Position numbers and translations under genes: made by a program. Positions 23,846 to 31,275 of a stretch of 33,298 nucleotides of DNA are shown here, piece by piece; the first letter of the stretch is position 1, and every line of letters starts with the position of its first letter. Location: contig JAFARZ010000028.1 of the NCBI GenBank assembly GCA_019245115.1, forward strand, positions 1-33,298. Reading direction: 5' to 3'. Origin of the DNA: Streptosporangiaceae bacterium (GTDB lineage Bacteria; Actinomycetota; Actinomycetes; Streptosporangiales; Streptosporangiaceae). The notes beneath the pieces are model-generated. The model saw only the letters and a program-made list of their open reading frames with translations. It was not told the DNA's origin and did not search any database.

Positions 23846-24981
23846 CGGACAGTCGCCAGGAGGGTCTTGATGCGGCGGCGCTGGCGGGCTGAGCCGACTT
23901 GCGCGGCGAGTTGGGCTGCGTGGTCGGCGTGGGTGCGGGCTTCGTCCCGGTCGCCGTTGGTTGCGTGTGCGGTGGCGAGGTCGACGCGCAATGCCGTCTC
24001 GGCACGGACGAAGGTGGGGTCGAGACGACCCAGGGCGTCGGTGAGGATGGCGGTGGCGTCGGGGTGGCCGAAGCGGGCGAGCGCGTGGCCGCGCCAGCGG
24101 GCGAGGTGCACGGTATCGAGGGCAACGTAGGGCCGTTCGTCGCTGGCATCGTCGGGGAGCAGGTGGGCCGCCTGGTCGAAGGCGTGCAGGCTGGCGGACT
24201 GGTCGCCGTGGGCGGCGAGAGCTTCGCCGTGCGCGGCTGCCAGCCAGGCTCGCAGGATCCGGGGAGCGGCTGTATCAGCGCGGTGGCGGGTGTAGTCGAG
24301 TAATTCTACGGCGTCGCGGGTCGCTGTGACGTCGATGAGGACGAATGCTTGTTCGGCGGCAGCGTGGGCTTCGTGGGCGATAGAACGGGATTGCGCGGCG
24401 GCGGATCGGGATTGTTCGTAATGCTGCCACGATGTATTCACATCACCAAGGTCGAGCGCTTGCCATCCGGCGAGAGTTTGCATTTCGGAGAGCAGCGCGG
24501 CGAGCGGTTCGCGGGTACCGGGAGCGAGGCTGTAGGTGGCGAGTCCCTGGACTTGGCGGATTTTGGCGTTGAGTTCATCGCGGACGACGATCGCGCCTAA
24601 TTTCCGGTCAAGTCGGCGAATGGCGTCGAGTTGCTGATGCAGCAATTCGATAGTTGAACTATCAACACGCCGGGCGGCGTCGAGGAGCTGGCGCAGTTCA
24701 CTGGCGGAATTCTCGCCGTCGTCGGCAGTGGCGGCCTTCGGTGGCGCGAGCAGGGTGGCGATCGGTTCACCGAAGAGGTGTTCGAGCAGTCTCGCAGTGG
24801 CCGGCCGAAGCGCACCGGGATGCTGGCCACGGACGAGTCGCTGAAGGTGCCGCAGACTCAGCGTGCCCGGTTCGTGGTGGTCCCGGGCGAAGGTTTCGGT
24901 GTGCTGCACGAACTCCTCGTAGGTCAGGCAGCGCTGGCGGATGTGCTGTTCGAGCAGCGTCCGTGGTGGTCGCTCGACCAT
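23842..24981 (-). CDS. XRE-type regulator with TPR-like domain (paralog 1)
   Basis: 379 residues. The N-terminal 70 (TLLEQHIRQRCLTYEEFVQH ... LSLRHLQRLVRGQHP) resemble a degenerate Cro/CI helix-turn-helix. The rest is a helical TPR-like sensor region (AGWQALDLGDVNTSWQHYEQ, HAAAEQAFVLIDV, RAWLAAAHGEALAA). This region matches the protein at 30151-31275 over most of its length, so the two are paralogs with different N-termini. A GGGAGG/AGGAA ribosome site precedes ATG 24981. It is divergent from the two small genes with the repeated leaders and could regulate them (inference). Confidence 0.78.
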   Translation of the reverse strand: MVERPPRTLLEQHIRQRCLTYEEFVQHTETFARDHHEPGTLSLRHLQRLVRGQHPGALRPATARLLEHLFGEPIATLLAPPKAATADDGENSASELRQLLDAARRVDSSTIELLHQQLDAIRRLDRKLGAIVVRDELNAKIRQVQGLATYSLAPGTREPLAALLSEMQTLAGWQALDLGDVNTSWQHYEQSRSAAAQSRSIAHEAHAAAEQAFVLIDVTATRDAVELLDYTRHRADTAAPRILRAWLAAAHGEALAAHGDQSASLHAFDQAAHLLPDDASDERPYVALDTVHLARWRGHALARFGHPDATAILTDALGRLDPTFVRAETALRVDLATAHATNGDRDEARTHADHAAQLAAQVGSARQRRRIKTLLATVR

Positions 24982-25040
24982 TTCCTGCTCACCTCCCGGG
25001 TAGGGCGTGTCTCGGGCGTTGTACTGGCGGCGCGGTGTCC

Positions 25041-25202
25041 TTCCGCTGATTCCACGCCCTGGTCAAGATTATTTCAGCTCGTCGCAGAGGGCGATAGAGC
25101 AGGGTGCCCCGGTGCTGCGCCCGCCCAACAACGCCACCGAGGCACTACGTCACGGCCGGGAGCCCAGTCGGACCCCGATGCGTCCCGGCTCCCGGCCGTG
25201 AC
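25041..25202 (+). promoter_or_regulatory. Leader module 1: conserved motif plus perfect hairpin
   Basis: A 46-bp motif (25041-25086) is shared with 25763-25808 at 37 of 46 positions, including a perfect run TTATTTCAGCTCGTCGCA. It is followed after 62 bp by a hairpin with 16-bp perfect arms (GTCACGGCCGGGAGCC at 25149-25164 against 25187-25202) and a 22-nt loop. The gene start follows 30 bp later. The layout suggests a promoter with a structured 5' leader. Confidence 0.6.
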
Positions 25203-25232
25203 TCCAACGACCGCAGAGAACGGGGTGCGGAC

Positions 25233-25565
25233 GTGGGAGCACACCCCAGGCCAGCCGTGGGCAAGGGACACGGTGGCGGGGGAACCCGGCTGGTCTGGGT
25301 CACCTCGGTCACCGATGAGCTCGACCACGCGGTTACTCATGAGGCGATGGAATCGGCGCTGGCCACCAGCCGTCCGCAACCGGTGGCGCTGTGCGGCGCG
25401 ACCCTCCTGCCGGCCGCCCTTGTCGCACCACCGGGACGCCGATGCTGGCGCTGCGAAGAGACACTCACTCCGAGGAAACCCGATCGGCGGCGCAGGGGAC
25501 GCCACGCCCGCCCCAGCACCTGGCGGCGACTGCTGGGCCTGTCTTGGCCATCTCATGGGTGGTGA
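25233..25565 (+). CDS. Small protein with CxxC motif, behind leader 1
   Basis: 110 residues from GTG 25233. The core reads LVWVTSVTDELDHAVTHEAM ... LCGATLL ... GRRCWRCEETL and ends in a basic tail. CGA plus CWRC could bind a metal. Proteins of this look recur in actinomycete mobile elements (recollection), with unknown role. The ribosome site is weak. The segment after it (25566-25762) shows no further convincing gene. Confidence 0.55.
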   Translation: MGAHPRPAVGKGHGGGGTRLVWVTSVTDELDHAVTHEAMESALATSRPQPVALCGATLLPAALVAPPGRRCWRCEETLTPRKPDRRRRGRHARPSTWRRLLGLSWPSHGW

Positions 25566-25762
25566 CTCGCGCAACGGGCGATCAAGCGCCATCAGTAACG
25601 GAGGTGGCAGATTTTCCGGTACTCGCTCAACCCGCCGCACGGACGTTCTCGCAGTTCAAAGCTGGGTAGCTCCGGGGCGCCGTGCTGGGCTGACAACGGT
25701 AAGGGAACCGCGCGCCTGCTGGCTGGCGTCTGCGTGACATCGTGATGGCGGGTGGCGGTCGT

Positions 25763-25918
25763 TGCCGCTGATACCGCGTCCAGTGCAGGGTTATTTCAGC
25801 TCGTCGCACCGGATGCGCGGGCAGGGGACCTGGCGCCGTGCTCCGCCCTTGCTGGGACCCCGTACCACGGCCGGGGGCCGGTTACCTCGAATGCCACCCG
25901 CCGGCTTTTGGGCCGTGG
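25763..25918 (+). promoter_or_regulatory. Leader module 2: same motif plus hairpin
   Basis: The second copy of the conserved motif (25763-25808) is followed after 56 bp by a hairpin. CCACGGCC (25865-25872) pairs with GGCCGTGG (25911-25918), then G-T wobble pairs, then GCCGG with CCGGC. The gene start at 25945 follows 26 bp later. Spacing and order repeat leader 1, although the hairpin sequence differs, so the structure seems to matter. Confidence 0.6.
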
Positions 25919-25944
25919 CTCCCACTGATCGCGACGGGGAAGGT

Positions 25945-26163
25945 ATGCAGACAGAAGAGGAAACGTTCCGCGGAACCGTGCGAGCCCGCGACCTCAACGG
26001 TGAATCGCACGCTCTGATCGTCCCGCGTCGAGAACTGGGCGAGCGGGCGCTGGTCTGGCTGACCTGGAACGGGGCGCGGAAAACCATGGTGCGTCTGACC
26101 GGGCCTGAGGTGGTGGCGCTGTGCGAGTTACTGACCAAGGCGCAGCACGCGAGAGCCCGATGA
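25945..26163 (+). CDS. Small protein behind leader 2
   Basis: 72 residues from ATG 25945 with a GGGGAAGG ribosome site. The sequence (MQTEEETFRGTVRARDLNGE ... RRELGERALVWLTWNGARKT ... LTGPEVVALCELL) suggests a small beta-barrel followed by a helix. No family is recognised. It is convergent with the tra operon, and the iteron region (26309-26430) lies between them. Confidence 0.6.
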   Translation: MQTEEETFRGTVRARDLNGESHALIVPRRELGERALVWLTWNGARKTMVRLTGPEVVALCELLTKAQHARAR

Positions 26164-26308
26164 TCGATCCTGTGATGGCTCGCTGACCCCGGCCGGTCGT
26201 CGGTTGAGCCGCGCGTGTTCCCCCGACGCGTGCGTCTGATGCTCCCGGCGACCGGTCGGCACCACTCCTCCGGTGAGTCTTGAATCCCGGCTGTTTCAGG
26301 TGGGTTTT

Positions 26309-26430
26309 GTGACGGGTGTGACGGGTTGCCGTGGATCGGCCCAACCCGTCACACCGGGCGTTTCCCCTGCTCGTAGAGCTGCGCAACCCGTCACACACCT
26401 GTGACGGGTTGCGCAGCGTTGTGACGGGTT
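26309..26430. repeat. Six-copy GTGACGGGTT iteron array, clt candidate
   Basis: The decamer GTGACGGGTT occurs at 26309-26318 (last base differs), 26318-26327, 26401-26410 and 26421-26430. It occurs inverted at 26343-26352 and 26385-26394. The copies form two hairpins. One has 13-bp arms (26316-26328 against 26342-26354). The other has perfect 18-bp arms (26378-26395 against 26400-26417) with a CACC loop. The last copy runs into the tra stop codon. In Streptomyces conjugative plasmids the clt locus near traB consists of short repeats bound by the TraB C-terminal winged helix. This array has that position and form. It could also act as the tra terminator. Confidence 0.7.
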
Positions 26431-28541
26431 CAGCCTGTGTCCTCATCCGGCGCCGGGGCCTCCCGTAAGACCTGCTCGACGGCAGCGCGGATGTCGGCGG
26501 TGAGGTAGCCGCGGGCCTGCCGGCTGGTGCCATCTTCGCTGAGGATTCGGCCGGGGCGGGGTCGGCAGCCGAGGTCGCCCATTTGCCGTCCGAACGCGGT
26601 CGGTTCCACGTCGAGGGCGTCGATGAGTTCGGCGGTGGGGATGAACTCGCGCCCATTATCGCCGAGGTAGGCGACGACCGATGCCAGCGGCTCGGGCAAC
26701 TCCCGGACCCGTGGTGCGTCGTCGGTCGGATAGCTCCCGCCAATGACATGTGCCACGGTAGCCGGGTCCAGCGCGGGGGTCGATCCGGTGCCGATGGCGT
26801 GGCCGGTGAGGGTGCCGGCCGCTTCGCGCAGCGCCCGGCCGCGTGCGCAAATTGTGGTCCAGTCAGTGTTGGGCATGTAGTCGGTACGGACCATCATGGC
26901 GAGCACATCCGCCCCGGCCGCAGTTTCCCCATCCGGGCGGAGGATGCCAACTCCTTTGTGCGAGGGCAGCAGGCGACTGCTGTCCCAGCCCCGGGTATTC
27001 ATCTGCTCGCCGAGAATGATATTGCTATCCCGCCAGTCCATCACCCGCAACGCAAACCGAGACCCCAGCACGGCCCGCAAAGCGGACGGGATTGTTTTCG
27101 TGTCGGGTCGTTGGGTGGCCAACACGAGGACGATTCCAGCAGCGGGTCCTTTCTTGGCCAGCCAAGTCAGCAGCTCACCAATGTACTCCCCGACGGGGAT
27201 CATTTTCCCTTGCACCTTGATGGGGGTGCGTTCTTCAAGAGGTACCTGCACTTCGTCGATGAAAATACCGGTGATCGGCATGTTCCGTGAGAGGTCGCGA
27301 GACATGGCAGGGGTGACTTTCGACTCGGGACAAATATCATTGTCCAGCTCACGCATACGCCGGTAACGGGCTTGCACCTCAGTGACCAACTCGACCAGCC
27401 ACGCAGCCAATTCCAGGACATGGACGGGTTCGTCACCGGAAAGGAACCGGTGCGCCACCTGGGCTGCGGCGTCCCAGTCCTTCCCGGCCTTAAAATCGGC
27501 GATGTAGAGCCGGGTGTACGCGTCAAGGATCAGCCCGGCGGCGGCCAGCCGGGCAGCGAAGGTCTTGCCTTGCCGGGGAATGGCGCCGACCAGTAGTGAG
27601 GTCCACACCAGCGGGAGGCTGATGCGCCGATCCCGCGCATCCCGGCCGAAGGGCACTGGGCGCCAGGCGTCCCAGCACGCCACCTCCAGCAACGGTGTAG
27701 GTGTGGGTGGGGTGGCGTAGGGATCGCTGTCGGCCACCCACATCGCCACCCGCCCGGCATGGCCGCCGTTGCCCCGGACCCGTTCTACGAGCAGTTGCAC
27801 CTCGTCCACGGCCAGCGCCGACGCCAAAGCTTCCCGATTCTTGATCACGTCGGTGGCTTTGCGGGTGGCCGGGAGATCGATGGTGATCGCCCATCCCTCC
27901 CCGACCCGGCTGGCACGTTCCACCAGCCGGAGGGTTTCGTCTTTGCCGATGAGTTTGGCGTCACGGAAGGCGTCGACCAGGATCTGCGGGTCCATGGTCC
28001 AGCTCAGCGACCGCGGGCCGGCGAGCACCGCCCGCCGACCCGGGCTGCCATCCTTACGCCGCCCTGTGATCGCCAACACCGCCGCGCTGATCACAGTCGT
28101 GGCCCAGAGCACGAGGTGGCCGTAGAGCATGTCGGCCACCGCGATACCCGCCGTGCCAGTCCCCACGATGGCGCCGGTGACCCGCCACCGCAGCAGGGTC
28201 AACTCGCGGATCTCGACGTACTTATCCGCCAGCTTCTCCGACTGCTCGGCCGCCTCCCGGTAGTCGTAGACAGTCACCCACCGCCGCCACGCCCGCACCG
28301 CCAGCACCATGCCCCGCACCGTCGCGCCCATAAACCACCACGGTGCACAGATCACGGTCACGGCCATGTCTTTGGCCGCTTGTGTCACTTGGGCGCGGTT
28401 CTTGAACGCGGCGGGGACACGGGGGCAGCGTTGCCAGCACGACACCACCCGACCGGAGTGCTGTTGCTGGTTGTCGTCGATCAGCTCGCCATCGAGCACC
28501 GGATCGGCTGGGATCACTGCCGCGTGCTGGGGTGTGCTCAT
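26430..28541 (-). CDS. FtsK/TraB-type conjugative DNA translocase
   Basis: 703 residues. Hydrophobic segments near 62-88 and 121-158 anchor it in the membrane. The ATPase core has Walker A GAIPRQGKT (319-327), Walker B GIFIDE (425-430) and the downstream [17 protein letters not shown] sensor motif typical of FtsK/HerA motors. The C-terminal 80 residues (VVAYLGDNGREFIPTAELID ... RQMGDLGCRPRPGRIL) look like a winged helix that would bind clt repeats. It is expected to move double-stranded element DNA between cells. The start overlaps the upstream small membrane protein gene by 4 bp. Confidence 0.88.
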   Translation of the reverse strand: MSTPQHAAVIPADPVLDGELIDDNQQQHSGRVVSCWQRCPRVPAAFKNRAQVTQAAKDMAVTVICAPWWFMGATVRGMVLAVRAWRRWVTVYDYREAAEQSEKLADKYVEIRELTLLRWRVTGAIVGTGTAGIAVADMLYGHLVLWATTVISAAVLAITGRRKDGSPGRRAVLAGPRSLSWTMDPQILVDAFRDAKLIGKDETLRLVERASRVGEGWAITIDLPATRKATDVIKNREALASALAVDEVQLLVERVRGNGGHAGRVAMWVADSDPYATPPTPTPLLEVACWDAWRPVPFGRDARDRRISLPLVWTSLLVGAIPRQGKTFAARLAAAGLILDAYTRLYIADFKAGKDWDAAAQVAHRFLSGDEPVHVLELAAWLVELVTEVQARYRRMRELDNDICPESKVTPAMSRDLSRNMPITGIFIDEVQVPLEERTPIKVQGKMIPVGEYIGELLTWLAKKGPAAGIVLVLATQRPDTKTIPSALRAVLGSRFALRVMDWRDSNIILGEQMNTRGWDSSRLLPSHKGVGILRPDGETAAGADVLAMMVRTDYMPNTDWTTICARGRALREAAGTLTGHAIGTGSTPALDPATVAHVIGGSYPTDDAPRVRELPEPLASVVAYLGDNGREFIPTAELIDALDVEPTAFGRQMGDLGCRPRPGRILSEDGTSRQARGYLTADIRAAVEQVLREAPAPDEDTG

Positions 28542-28858
28542 CGCCGGTCACCCCGCCAGTAACCGCTGTCCAACGAGGCCACTGCCCGAGTGAGGGCATG
28601 TGAGGTGATCAACGCCGGCAGGATGAGCACTACCCAGAACAGCGTGGTTCCCCGAGCGTAGGTCATCGCTACCCATTGCACGCCGACGATCACCCCGGCC
28701 GTGCCCAGCAGATACCCGGCCAGCGAAGCGACCCGGGAGGCCCCGTGGGCGGCGTCCGTTCGTCGACCTTGCCGGGTACCCGAGCACCACATCATCAGCA
28801 GCACCAGGAGCACACCCAGGACGGCGACCACCTGGGTCGGGCTTAGGTTGGTGATCAT
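28538..28858 (-). CDS. Small three-helix membrane protein, tra-linked
   Basis: 106 residues with predicted transmembrane helices at about 9-25 (VVAVLGVLLVLLMMW), 44-65 and 70-90. Overlaps of 4 bp with genes on both sides place it in the tra operon. Position and topology suggest a spread (Spd) or transfer-accessory protein. No specific family is recognised. Confidence 0.65.
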   Translation of the reverse strand: MITNLSPTQVVAVLGVLLVLLMMWCSGTRQGRRTDAAHGASRVASLAGYLLGTAGVIVGVQWVAMTYARGTTLFWVVLILPALITSHALTRAVASLDSGYWRGDRR

Positions 28859-29229
28859 GACGTCGGTCCTCCTTCCTGGTCAGTTGCCTTGTGCTGGCGG
28901 TGGCGGCGGCGTCGCCACACTCGGTGTAGGGCGCGTCGGTCGTCCTCGCACGTCGCGCCCCATACGCCAGTCGTGCCCGCCCCAGCGGTGCGTAGCTCCA
29001 GCTCGAGGCACTGGTCGATGACCGGGCACCTGGCGCACAAGTGAGCGGCAAGTCGCCGGTCGCTGGATTCGCAGTCGTCCCAGTCCGGCTCCTCCTCTGG
29101 CCACAGGCCCCACAAGCACAGACCACGGCGCATCACCACATCCCGCAGCACCTCCGTGGGCACCTGACGCCACCGGTCGAGCCGACAGGCGATGGCCTTG
29201 TAGTGCGGGGTGTGCTCAGGGTTCACCAC
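28855..29229 (-). CDS. WhiB-like iron-sulfur regulator
   Basis: 124 residues. Four cysteines at 53, 65, 68 and 74 (C-x11-C-x2-C-x5-C, in CARCPVIDQC) would hold a [4Fe-4S] cluster. GVWGAT (88-93) is the Wbl beta-turn. A basic C-terminus (RVWRRRRHRQHK) would contact DNA. Wbl proteins act with the housekeeping sigma factor. The first spacing is at the short end of the family. As part of the tra operon it may couple transfer to redox or developmental state (inference). The start is GTG 29229, inside the end of the AlpA-like gene. Confidence 0.82.
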   Translation of the reverse strand: MVNPEHTPHYKAIACRLDRWRQVPTEVLRDVVMRRGLCLWGLWPEEEPDWDDCESSDRRLAAHLCARCPVIDQCLELELRTAGAGTTGVWGATCEDDRRALHRVWRRRRHRQHKATDQEGGPTS

Positions 29230-29501
29230 CGCGCACCCCCGCTCATGCGAGCCATCTCACGGGCGGTGCGGTGCTGTGCGGCCATCGCCGCCACATCCAC
29301 GCACCCACCGGACTCGGCTGCTTCGGCCGCCAGCCGGTCCACGGCGGTGGCGGGGATGACGTAGCGGGTGCGGATGCGCACTGCGGGGAAGGCGTCGTCT
29401 CGGATGGCGCGGTAGATCGTTGCTGGGGTCACCCGTAGCACGCGGGCGGCCTCCGGCACGGTGTAGAACGCCGGCCCCTCAGTGTTCTTGGTGTTATCCA
29501 T
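29223..29501 (-). CDS. AlpA/excisionase-type HTH protein
   Basis: About 92 residues. The DNA-binding part is FYTVPEAARVLRVTPATIYR, then AVRIRTRYVIPATAVDRL, the MerR-like helix-turn-helix and wing of the excisionase family, followed by an Ala-rich tail. ATG 29501 lies 8 nt after GAGGAG; GTG 29504 is an alternative. It is the first gene of the minus-strand tra operon, divergent from the XRE gene at 29635. It may be the Xis of the element or an operon regulator. In pSAM2-type elements xis is normally next to int, which is not so here. Confidence 0.75.
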   Translation of the reverse strand: MDNTKNTEGPAFYTVPEAARVLRVTPATIYRAIRDDAFPAVRIRTRYVIPATAVDRLAAEAAESGGCVDVAAMAAQHRTAREMARMSGGARW

Positions 29502-29544
29502 CACTACAGCTCCTCATCGAAAGCGTGATGTCATCGGGTTAATG

Positions 29545-29560
29545 CACTGATATCAGTGCT
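29545..29560. promoter_or_regulatory. Perfect palindrome, candidate operator between divergent genes
   Basis: GCACTGATATCAGTGC is a 16-bp perfect palindrome in the 133 bp between the tra operon and the XRE gene. A weaker symmetric site GGGTA-N7-TACCC follows at 29566-29582. The sequence is notably AT-richer than its neighbours, as expected of a promoter region. Binding by the XRE product is inferred. Confidence 0.6.
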
Positions 29561-29634
29561 CAATGGGTATGAGAATTACCCAAACGACACGCGGACTACT
29601 CTTCGACGCTCAAGGGCGGAGCGCGGAGGAATAG

Positions 29635-29988
29635 GTGACGGAGAACTGGGCGGCAGTCGCAGCAGCCATCGATACGCGGCTTGCCGAACTCAACTGGCGA
29701 CAACGCGAGTTGGCCCAACGCGCCCAAGTATCCGTAGCCATCGTGCGCGAGTTGCATCGCAACACCACCCAGCGCCGCCGCAATGCCCGGACGCTGGAAG
29801 CGCTGTCGGTGGCGCTGGGCTGGCACCCCGAACACCTCGACGCCCTCTTGCGCGGCCAGACCCCACCCGATCGCAGCCAGCCGGAAACCTCCCCGGTGGA
29901 CCCCGTAGTCGCGCGGCTGACCTCGATCGATCGGCGCCTGGCCGCTATCGAGCGGCGTCTGGATGAGCTGGCGGCCCGCGATGACTAA
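29635..29988 (+). CDS. Small XRE-family regulator
   Basis: 117 residues from GTG 29635 after GGAGGAA. The Cro/CI helix-turn-helix is LNWRQRELAQRAQVSVAIVR (about 19-38) followed by RRRNARTLEALSVALG. The C-terminal part (DPVVARLTSIDRRLAAIERR) is a short coiled coil, likely for dimerisation. It is divergent from the tra operon with a palindrome between, so it is the best candidate for a kor-like repressor of transfer. Confidence 0.8.
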   Translation: MTENWAAVAAAIDTRLAELNWRQRELAQRAQVSVAIVRELHRNTTQRRRNARTLEALSVALGWHPEHLDALLRGQTPPDRSQPETSPVDPVVARLTSIDRRLAAIERRLDELAARDD

Positions 29989-30077
29989 ACCCGTCGGTGA
30001 CCGATCGACTGCGGTATCAGTGATTTCTTGCATGGCCCTAGGAAACGCCCGGCAGGGGCCGCTTCGTAATTGTCACC

Positions 30078-30110
30078 GGTTAACGACTAGACCATTAACC
30101 ACCATTAACC
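30078..30110. promoter_or_regulatory. GGTTAA/TTAACC repeats before the XRE/TPR gene
   Basis: GGTTAA (30078-30083) faces TTAACC (30095-30100), and ACCATTAACC is repeated in tandem (30091-30100, 30101-30110). Just before the gene, CCGGTT and AACCGG form another inverted pair. The cluster lies within 75 bp of the start codon at 30151 and is probably an operator, perhaps autoregulatory. Confidence 0.5.
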
Positions 30111-30150
30111 ACGCAGCTCAGGACCGGTTTATCCGGAACCGGAGCCGGCC

Positions 30151-31275
30151 ATGATGACCTCGTTGCAGACCGTGCGCCGACAGCTGGGCTACACCGGCGC
30201 GCAGGTGATCGATCTTCTCACCCGCCGCGCCGCCGCGCTCAACCTGCCGATCGCCAACCCGGCGAGCCTGAAAACCAAACTCTCGCGCTGGGAAAACGGG
30301 AAAGAACAACCCAGCGAGACCTACCGGCGACTGTTCCGCGAGATCTACGGCCGCACGAATGCTGAACTCGGCTTCCCCGACGAGCCCGAGGAAGACCCCG
30401 AAGCCACCGAGCTACGCACCCGACTCGCCATCGCCCGCACCGTCGACCGGGAAACCGTCGAGATCTTCCGCCACCGGGTTGACCACGCCCGCCGGGTTGA
30501 CCGGCGCTTCGGCGCGCTCACCCAACTCGAGGTACTCCGCACCCAGATCGACCAAGTACACCAACTCTTGATCTACCGCTCCGGACCGCAACGACCTGCG
30601 CTGGCCGGGGTCCTGGCCGAGGCATCCACGTTGGCTGGATGGCAAGCCCTCGACCGCGCCGCCCCCGGCCAAGCCTGGAACCACTACGAACGCGCCAAGA
30701 CCGCCGCCCACCAAGCCGACTCCCCCGCCCTGCTCGCCCACGCCACCGCTGAACAAGCCTTCGTCCTCCTCGACCTCGACGAGACCACTGCCGCCGTCGA
30801 CCAGCTCACCCACGCCCGCACCCTCGCCGCCGACGCTGCCACACCCCTGCTGAGCGCTTGGCTTGCCGCCGCTCACGGCGAGACGCTCGCCGCCGCCGGC
30901 CACGCCGACGACGCCCGGCGTGCCTTCGACACCGCTTCGGACCTGTTACCCAGTGACCCCGTCGACCCCGAGCTGCCGTTCCTGTTCCTGGGTGGTTCCC
31001 ACCTCGACCGCTGGCGCGGCAACTCCCTCGCTCGCCTCGGCGACCCCGACGCCATCGGCCAACTCACCGACGCTCTGACCCGCCTGCCCGCCGAATTCGT
31101 CCGCGCCCGCACAGGCCTAGTGGTCGACCTCGCCTACGCCCATGCCGCCGCTGGTGACCGCGACGCAACCCTCACCCATGCTCGCCAAGCACGCCGGCTC
31201 GCCGCACAGATCAAATCCGACCGGCACCAACGACGCCTCAACCGGCTCGTCCTACCCGGCAGCACCTCCCCGTGA
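30151..31275 (+). CDS. XRE-type regulator with TPR-like domain (paralog 2)
   Basis: 374 residues. The N-terminal helix-turn-helix region (RQLGYTGAQVIDLLTRRA ... LKTKLSRWENGKEQPSETYR) is more typical than in paralog 1. The helical TPR-like part shares AGWQALD, W-x-HYE, AEQAFVLLD, AWLAAAHGETLAAAG and RWRGNSLARLGDPDA with 23842-24981. It could sense a peptide or small ligand. It is convergent with the NUDIX gene, overlapping by 24 bp. TTAACC repeats upstream suggest self-control. Confidence 0.8.
   Translation: MMTSLQTVRRQLGYTGAQVIDLLTRRAAALNLPIANPASLKTKLSRWENGKEQPSETYRRLFREIYGRTNAELGFPDEPEEDPEATELRTRLAIARTVDRETVEIFRHRVDHARRVDRRFGALTQLEVLRTQIDQVHQLLIYRSGPQRPALAGVLAEASTLAGWQALDRAAPGQAWNHYERAKTAAHQADSPALLAHATAEQAFVLLDLDETTAAVDQLTHARTLAADAATPLLSAWLAAAHGETLAAAGHADDARRAFDTASDLLPSDPVDPELPFLFLGGSHLDRWRGNSLARLGDPDAIGQLTDALTRLPAEFVRARTGLVVDLAYAHAAAGDRDATLTHARQARRLAAQIKSDRHQRRLNRLVLPGSTSP

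Noticed and set aside
25391..25669. 92-codon ORF overlapping the end of the CxxC gene
   Set aside because: The first half is out of frame with a better-supported gene, and the tail lacks a convincing start or domain.
26378..26417. Iteron region considered as a CRISPR array
   Set aside because: Repeats are 10 bp, in both orientations, with irregular spacing and no spacers or cas genes.
27759..28562. 267-codon plus-strand ORF opposite the tra gene
   Set aside because: Shadow of the FtsK/TraB-like gene. No ribosome site, and the sequence is rich in His, Arg and Pro.
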